Assembly (NCBI GenBank): GCA_028583405.1
Contig: CM053261.1
Span: forward strand, 15,058,783 to 15,122,782
Length of the DNA: 64,000 nt
Direction of reading: 5' to 3'
Origin: Pogonophryne albipinna
Lineage: Eukaryota; Chordata; Actinopteri; Perciformes; Artedidraconidae
Under the pieces are notes generated by a model. The model searched no databases and had not been told where the DNA came from. It worked only from the letters and a program-made list of their open reading frames with translations. The position numbers were made by a program, and so were the translations under genes. Below, piece by piece: positions 58,571 through 64,000 of the stretch (position 1 is the stretch's first letter; the number at the start of each line of letters is the position of its first letter).

Positions 58571-58630
58571 GTCTTAATACATCACTAAGTCCGAGGTATT
58601 TGCGTTATATACGCGGTATTTGTGAGAGGT
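58571..58630 (+). repeat. Inner inverted repeat, left copy
   Basis: Sixty bases from GTCTTAATACATCACTAAGT to GTGAGAGGT, matched in inverted orientation at 59632-59691. Confidence 0.92.
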
Positions 58631-59073
58631 TTTACTATCTGGGAACAGAGTTGACCATCGAATCAACATTGGCTAGCAGCGTTTATCAGCCAACTCCAGC
58701 TACAACAACATTCCTGGACTACCATGTTCGCATCGTTAGGTTCATTGGCTGAGCTCGTGGATTATTCCATTAGACTGAGGACTTTTTGTCTGTCTGTCTG
58801 TTGTTATTGTTACCCTGTACACGTTAAATGCACTCTTAAAATAAACATGACTTGATTTCATACATAGCTGTTTCCAAGAAGAAGGTTAACTTGTTACGTT
58901 AAGTAATTTAGATCAATAAAATGCAGTACTTATTCCAATGTCCATTGATTCATTTATTTACTCATTCATCCCTCCACAAATGAAAACAACACTGATGAAC
59001 CATAAAAACGAGATTTATTACAAATATAAAAGGTATGACATAGAAAACAGTACAAAACAGAATAAGGACACTC

Positions 59074-59640
59074 CTATTCCTCAGTGTCAGGGCAGTCATC
59101 GTTCTCTTCCTCTGTTTCTTTTTTATTTGCACAATTTGAGCAACGACATAAGTCTGTGCAACAGAGTCCTGCAGAGAAGCATGAACATCTGCCTTTCTCA
59201 CAGGCAGACTCTTTGCAGCTGCAGTGTATCACATTCAACACACTGTCAGGGGCAGGATTTCTTGTCATCCAGGTGACGTGTAAGTTCCCATCCTCTATTT
59301 CCCAACCATATCCAGCAGGTGATGGAGCATTTATTTCTCTTTTGAGACAGGACCTCATTATTGCTGCCTGGTAATTTGCCCTTTTGCAGTGCTGATGGAG
59401 GGCATCAGGAGTAGTGGGAATGCTTAATTCTGGCAAGGCCGATGATGCCATACAGAAAGCCTTGTACCTAGCATCATTTACATTTTCGGCTGCTGGCTGA
59501 TCATATAGGTGACATACATACCGGCAAAGAAGTGCAAATGTTGATTGCTCCAAGTTAAAGTTAGTACCTAAACTTCTAAAAGCCTTAAGGTAGTCATCTT
59601 TCTCACATGCAACAGTAAATGACTTTCTTTTACCTCTCAC
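59074..59640 (-). CDS. CXC-type (tesmin/TSO1-like) cysteine-rich protein of probable transposon origin
   Basis: A 188-codon frame. Residues 76-132 (PTTPDALHQHCKRANYQAAI ... WMTRNPAPDSVL) form a conserved-looking block that I associate with mobile-element-borne proteins of animals. Residues 140-172 follow the CXC spacing C-S-C-K-x3-C-x4-C-x-C-x5-C-C-x3-C-x-C-x2-C-x-N, resembling the DNA-binding CXC domain of tesmin/TSO1 proteins. The tail is acidic (EETEEENDD-like). The first start-like codon is GTG and an in-frame TAA lies about 50 nt upstream, so an upstream exon or a non-ATG start is needed. AATAAA occurs about 60 nt past the stop (59013-59018). It probably represents the C-terminal part of a larger ancestral protein. 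DNA-binding is an inference from the cysteine pattern. Confidence 0.65.
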   Translation of the reverse strand: MRGKRKSFTVACEKDDYLKAFRSLGTNFNLEQSTFALLCRYVCHLYDQPAAENVNDARYKAFCMASSALPELSIPTTPDALHQHCKRANYQAAIMRSCLKREINAPSPAGYGWEIEDGNLHVTWMTRNPAPDSVLNVIHCSCKESACEKGRCSCFSAGLCCTDLCRCSNCANKKETEEENDDCPDTEE

Positions 59641-59691
59641 AAATACCGCGTATATAACGCAAATACCTCGGACTTAGTGATGTATTAAGAC
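59632..59691 (-). repeat. Inner inverted repeat, right copy
   Basis: Reverse complement of 58571-58630. It overlaps the first codons of the CXC ORF and abuts the MITE. Confidence 0.92.
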
Positions 59692-59972
59692 TAGGGCTGT
59701 CAGTCGATTAAAATATTTAATCGCGATTAATCGCATGATTGTCCATAGTTAATCGCGATTAATCGCACATTTTTGATCTGTTCTAAATGTACCTGAGAGG
59801 AATATTTTTCAAGTTTTTAATACTCTTATCAACATATGAGTGGACAAATATGCTTTATGCTAATGTTTATTATCATTTGAACAATGACAAATATTCTCAT
59901 GAATATTAAACGCAACAACCTCTGAACATTACAAATATTCGCCTCAATTCAACCTCTCATACAATAATACAC

Positions 59973-60042
<70 letters not shown>

Positions 60043-60561
60043 TGGATCGTTGGAGCTATGTGCAACTCAAGGCATATGCTGGAACGGGAGCTGCCTGGAC
60101 GCTGCAATCATGTTGCGCACTATCCGTGCTGACTTCTCGTACAATGTCCCACTGTCTGGCTTCCTGCATAAAGTCAAGTGCTCGGCACAGTTGTGGCGAA
60201 ATGTCGCTCCTCTGTTTTCATTTAAACAGCTCCTTATATCCGTTAGCGCAGCTAGCTAGCACCAGATGCTAACAACAACAATGCACGTAAGGTCTCTCTC
60301 TCGCTCGCTCGGGCCACACATACACACACCCTCCCGGTCCTCCCGATGGCCAGTCGGTGCCTGCCGGTGAGCGTGGGAGTGTGGTCTGCCACAAGCGGAC
60401 GGCAGGAGCGGGGCTGTCATTATCAGCTTGTAGATGGTATTTTAAACTCGATGCGCTCTGAAACTACGGGGCGGCCGAGGGAGAAAAAATTTACGCATGC
60501 GTTAATCGCGTTAAAATAATTAGTGGCGTTAATTTTTTTTTGCGTTAACGCGTTATTAACG
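59692..60561. mobile_element. hAT-type MITE nested in the right arm
   Basis: It starts TAGGGCTGTCAGTCGATTAA and contains the repeated phrase AATCGCGATTAATCGCA, a teleost hAT-type repeat. The far end shows GCGTTAACGCGTTA but lacks the expected ACAGCCCTA terminus, so about 20 bp of the right end were lost. A TG microsatellite sits inside. Confidence 0.72.
59976..60042. repeat. (TG)n microsatellite
   Basis: TG run of about 66 bp inside the nested MITE. Confidence 0.97.
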
Positions 60562-60849
60562 CCATGTAGGCGGCCATCTTTCACTTCTGTTGACAATATG
60601 CAGCTAACCAATTGGTGTAGCACGATCACGTGACGAACCGTGGCACTACTTTTGATCAAGATATTATTACGCTTTGAAGGGACTAGTTCAGCCAATCATT
60701 ACATGCCTAGAAGAATTGACAGGAATTTTAACGACGAACTTTTTTTTGGTGGATAAGCATGACTCGTTCTTTTTTATGAACTAAAGATTGTGTAGTTCCA
60801 CTTCTGTGGAGCGGGATGAAACGATAACAGGGTTCACCTTGTGGCCTAT
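60562..60849 (-). repeat. Right long terminal inverted repeat
   Basis: Inverted copy of 58203-58500. Small indels occur where the left arm reads CTCGAAAAGTCCTTTAGAAA. Confidence 0.85.
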
Positions 60850-61042
60850 AAAGGCAAGTAACATATGAGTATATTTTAATTTAATTAGAAGGAGCAACAC
60901 ATTCATAATTCAAAAGTCTTTAACAAGCTGGATGTCTTATGTCTGAAATAGCCAACAAAGATACCCTTGATGGAAATATCTTTACAAGTGTGATGTACTT
61001 CTCCTATAGATCTATGTAATAAAGTGTAATCTATTCACTAGA

Positions 61043-61215
61043 TTCAAGATTCAAAGGCTTTATTGTCATATGCACAGTAGTAGTAGTGCAGTTATGGCCA
61101 TGAACATCTGAAGTACCGAGCTCCTCCAACAATACAACATAGTACATATAGGACAAACTAAAACATACAAAAAGGTAAATACAATAATCAGTGCACACTG
61201 CATTTGATTGCATAA
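61043..61215 (-). repeat. 3' tail of a non-LTR retrotransposon (inverted)
   Basis: On the minus strand it ends GACAATAAAGCCTTTGAATC then TTGAATC, preceded by GGAGGAGCTCGGTACTTCAG. The same AATAAA-plus-octamer ending as at 48530-48695. Confidence 0.55.
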
Positions 61216-61884
61216 CTTAAATTAATTCATGCTGACTAATTATCTTTTTTATGAAATAGTTATACTATTAATAGATAATTGAGGATTTAAGGATTTATTT
61301 TACAGTGCTAACAGTGGTTAATAGAAGAAGTCATATTTGTACACAAGTTCTCTTGGATAGCACCACAGAAATAAAGAGGTATTCTCAGTGAAGAGAAATG
61401 TAGGAACAGGTTTCTGTCAAAATGGGTTTCCAAATACTGTACAGTTCCACTTCATCTGAATAAACATAACTTCAGATATGACAACCACCCCGGGACAAGC
61501 TGGTTTATGTGTCAGAGACACAAATAAAATAAATGGGCATGAGCCTAATCAAAAGGGCACCGTATGCTGTTTCTGTTGGAGATACCTCTGGCTCCAACAG
61601 TGTCCAGTGTTTTCCAAAAGCAAAGCCCTCAGCGAGAAGTCAAGTAGGTGCTAATGCTAGCCAGAAATACAACAATATTTCTGTGTGCTGCAACTCAATA
61701 TTTTTCAATTTATTGAAACAAATATTCATTATTTTGTATAAAATATGAGAAAATAGAAAAAGAAACTCCTCCAAGATGATGTCTGCAAATGTATTGGTTT
61801 TTAACAAAAAAAAACAATATTCATTATTTTATGATATAAAATAATGCTAATCAGGATATAATTATCTATATTTAATAATAATAA
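61216..61884. other. Intergenic, nothing recognised
   Basis: AT-rich, without supportable feature except a short (AAT)n run near 61874. Confidence 0.5.
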
Positions 61885-62105
61885 TAATGCATTACATTTT
61901 TTATTAGAGCGCTTTTACAGGTGCTCAAAGCGCTTTACAATTACACATTACACATATTAGATATGTAAGAGTCATTACTGTGGACATTACCCACAGGAGC
62001 AAATGCGGGTAAAGTGTCTTGCCCAAGGACACAACGGCCTGACGCAGTGGCGGCCGAGGCGGGTTTCGAACTGGAGTTCACCAACGCCCCTTGCCGCCAA
62101 CTATT
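61885..62105 (-). repeat. SINE-related repeat with V-SINE-like core
   Basis: It contains GCTCAAAGCGCTTTACAATT and AGTGTCTTGCCCAAGGACAC, followed by a TTTCGAACTGGAG B-box-like relic. The AGTGTCTTGCCCAAGGACAC core is shared with the SINE at 63364-63545 in the same orientation. Confidence 0.6.
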
Positions 62106-63363
62106 TAAGAGCTAATGCTAAAAGCATAGTTTTATCACGTTTAAACCATGAATCTACTATCAAATGATTGGAGGTTATTTTTCTGTGGATCAACTAATAG
62201 ATTGGACCACAAAATGCATACACACAGTAATATGAAATATGTAGTAAAAAGAGCCTGAAAAGAAGTGTCAAATCCTGCAATGAAATGCTTTCTGTCACTC
62301 TCTATCGGCTATGTGACAGATGCAATATCATAAAACATTTTATGAGGCCGATTCACCAACAATCTACCAACATCAATCCTCATTCTCATGTCCCAAAGTA
62401 TAATGTTCACTGTCTTCAGATTTGAAATGCTTTGCCATACAAATTGTGTCCCTTAGTTGTTTTTATCACTGACTCATTTTGAGTAATACACTATATTTAG
62501 GTCAAGATTAAGAAGCCACATTTGTAACAAAGGTGCAGTGAATCATGTTAAAACCTGATAGTATATCACAGAGCTGTCATTTCCAATTTTAGCAAAGCAT
62601 CCTGTGTACATACTGTGAGGGGGTAAAAGGACAATGCCCTTGGAGTCGGGTGACACTATTCCCCTGTCTGTGATGTGTCATGCTCTCCCTGTCAACGCAC
62701 TGTTTCTCCTGCAGATAGATTAGTGGGAATTTGCCCATTAATTAAAACAGCCTGTGGGGAAGTCTAAGAATCTGCCCTGCCAACTCCTATAGGCAAGAAA
62801 TCACCGAGTTTAAACAGAAGATGCTCGAACACATTGTAAAGTCGGGGCCAGAAAATGCAATAGTAAACCATATGGTTGGTGTAGGAAAGGTATTTTAAAC
62901 TTATTTTTATAAGGTTTACCTGCAAACCAATAGAAGTCCAAGCATATAGGTTAAATGTGTATTCACACAATTTAGTTGGGCTGCCAAAGTAACAACTTTT
63001 TTTATTTATTTACAGATTAAGTGATTTGGGGGGTCAACTCCACTCATGGCACCTCCCTCATGCTACAGTATATCCACCACCAGCCACGTAAGAACACCAC
63101 TACATTTCAACAAAACAAGAAGAACTGTTTATACCAAGAGGCTAAGGCTGCGGAATTGATTCTGCTGCCCATCAGAGTTGACAAAGAAAAGGTCAGTCTG
63201 CTCTACAATTTGAAGGAGTGCAACAACCTCTGTGCTATCGTAATTGGCTTGAGAAAACAACGTCTCGGTCTTCTCGATAGGAAACCAATAGGAATATGTG
63301 CCTCCATTCCTTTTCTGAAAAACTGAAAATATAAGCTTTGATGTTTTTCAAGTACATGTTCTT
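62106..63363. other. Intergenic, nothing recognised
   Basis: No gene supportable. The block 62600-62770 has mixed composition and might be conserved non-coding DNA. Confidence 0.45.
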
Positions 63364-63545
63364 TGTTAGATGCTTTTATCCAAAGTGACTTACATTCATT
63401 CAGTACTGTGGACAATCCCCACAGGAGCAATTTGGGGTGAAGTGTCTTGCCCAGGGACACAACGACATGCTGACTGCAGTGGGACTCGAACTAGCTACCC
63501 CCTGATTCAAAGTCCAGCACACTATCCACCGAGCCACAGCCTCCC
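63364..63545 (-). mobile_element. tRNA-derived SINE (V-SINE-like)
   Basis: On the minus strand it begins GGCTGTGGCTCGGTGGATAG. An A-box-like TGGCTCGGTGG (63526-63536) and a B-box-like AGTTCGAGTCC (63482-63492) mark the internal RNA polymerase III promoter of a tRNA-like head. The body has GTCGTTGTGTCCCTGGGCAA, the shared SINE core. The 3' end reads CACTTTGGATAAAAGCATCT, a LINE-type tail common in fish SINEs. Confidence 0.8.
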
Positions 63546-63689
63546 TAATTGGATGGACATTAAATTGTAATTAAACAATGACAGTAAACTGGATATGCCA
63601 GCTAAATGAGCCATGTTAGTGATTGATTTCTTATGATCCGTATTATTTGTAATGTTATGTCTGTCTCTGTGTTCCCTCCTGTTTGATTA

Positions 63690-63892
63690 TCTGATTATGT
63701 TTACCTGGTGTCCCTGTGTTTCTGTCTTTCAGCTGTTGTCTTGATGTTGGACGATTGTTTTTTGCCTTGTTTTGCCTGGCCCAGCTCCGTGGATTTGGGG
63801 GGGGATCGCCAATAAAGGACTTTGATTTAAAGAAACTGTCTTCTGCATTTGGGTCATACGTACTCTGCTCTCCAGCCGTGACATGATTATGT
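63690..63892 (+). repeat. Probable 3' end of a fish retrotransposon
   Basis: It holds CCAATAAAGGACTTTGATTT, then CTGCATTTGGGTCATACGTA and CAGCCGTGACA. The order AATAAA, (C)TGC(A/G)TTTGGGTC, GTGACA is a familiar dispersed tail in teleosts. Class not determined. Confidence 0.4.
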
Positions 63893-64000
63893 GAATACTG
63901 GCAGCAACAGTGCAGTAATTGTGATCTTTATTGATTGGCAACAGAATATAATTTCCTCTCATTTTTGAAACTTCAGAGAACAAAAAAGAACCACACACAA

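Larger units (their letters stand above)
58203..60849. mobile_element. Unclassified element with about 300-bp terminal inverted repeats and a CXC-domain ORF
   Basis: Outer arms 58203-58500 and 60562-60849 are reverse complements at roughly 93-95% by eye, both starting ATAGGCC(G/A)CAAGGTGAAC. Inner arms 58571-58630 and 59632-59691 are another near-perfect inverted pair (60 bp). Together they suggest original arms of about 430 bp, with a hAT-type MITE (59692-60561) inserted in the right one and replacing about 70 bp. The centre holds a minus-strand gene of 188 codons and two convergent AATAAA signals (58843 region on plus, 59013-59018 on minus). No recognisable transposase and no clear target duplication. 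Confidence 0.75.

Noticed and set aside
58367..58588. Matching 50-codon frames in both long arms (MAELVPSKRNN...)
   Set aside because: They start at TTG, not ATG, and match only because the arms are inverted copies; no evidence of translation.

Overview
This window is teleost (ray-finned fish) nuclear DNA. It is AT-rich and intron/intergenic-like, with long (CA/TG)n arrays, poly-A tracts and several kinds of fish transposable element. No bacterial-type operon, CRISPR array, rRNA or tRNA gene is visible. The only host gene I can support is on the minus strand at 4378-4783. It is the first coding exon of an astrotactin gene, best matched to astn2: signal peptide, a Gly/Ala-rich linker, a conserved N-terminal motif block, and a GT splice donor in the expected phase. 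Positions 1-4377 would then be its first intron, and everything to the right lies upstream of the gene. The remaining ~59 kb looks like a gene desert, populated by mobile elements and perhaps by conserved non-coding blocks.

Layout from left to right: putative astn2 intron 1 with a 622-bp hAT-type MITE (2811-3432); astn2 exon 1 and its 5' flank (4378-~5000); a 1.98-kb TTAA-flanked piggyBac-like element with a perfect 60-bp inner inverted repeat and internal tandem units (6986-8964); a 1.34-kb Harbinger-like element with a CAG target duplication (9539-10880); a dispersed teleost repeat (11048-11420); a LINE reverse-transcriptase tail (13015-13450); a perfect 58-bp palindrome (19396-19453); a 160-bp TG array; a 6.15-kb DIRS-type tyrosine-recombinase retrotransposon (23900-30054); a long quiet stretch; a second, deleted DIRS copy (42982-45083) abutting a hAT fragment; two further MITE-like repeats (46258-46984 and 47480-47855); a second quiet stretch; a piggyBac-derived element that keeps a shrunken transposase remnant (56172-57746); a SINE-like repeat; a composite element with ~300-bp terminal inverted repeats and a 188-codon CXC-type cysteine-rich ORF (58203-60849); and LINE/SINE tails to the end.

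The most informative system is the DIRS pair. Copy 1 shows the full DIRS layout: gag, RT-RNase H-tyrosine recombinase, split inverted terminal repeats, and an internal complementary region (24145-24242) that joins the exact complements of the two termini through a shared AACTA core. Its recombinase is broken by two single-base insertions. Copy 2, 19 kb away in the same orientation, keeps that recombinase stretch open. It lacks gag, most of the RT, the RNase H and the right terminus. Neither copy looks autonomous. The most unusual object is the long-TIR element at 58203-60849. I can match its cysteine-rich protein to the CXC (tesmin/TSO1-like) spacing, but I cannot place the element in a named transposon superfamily.
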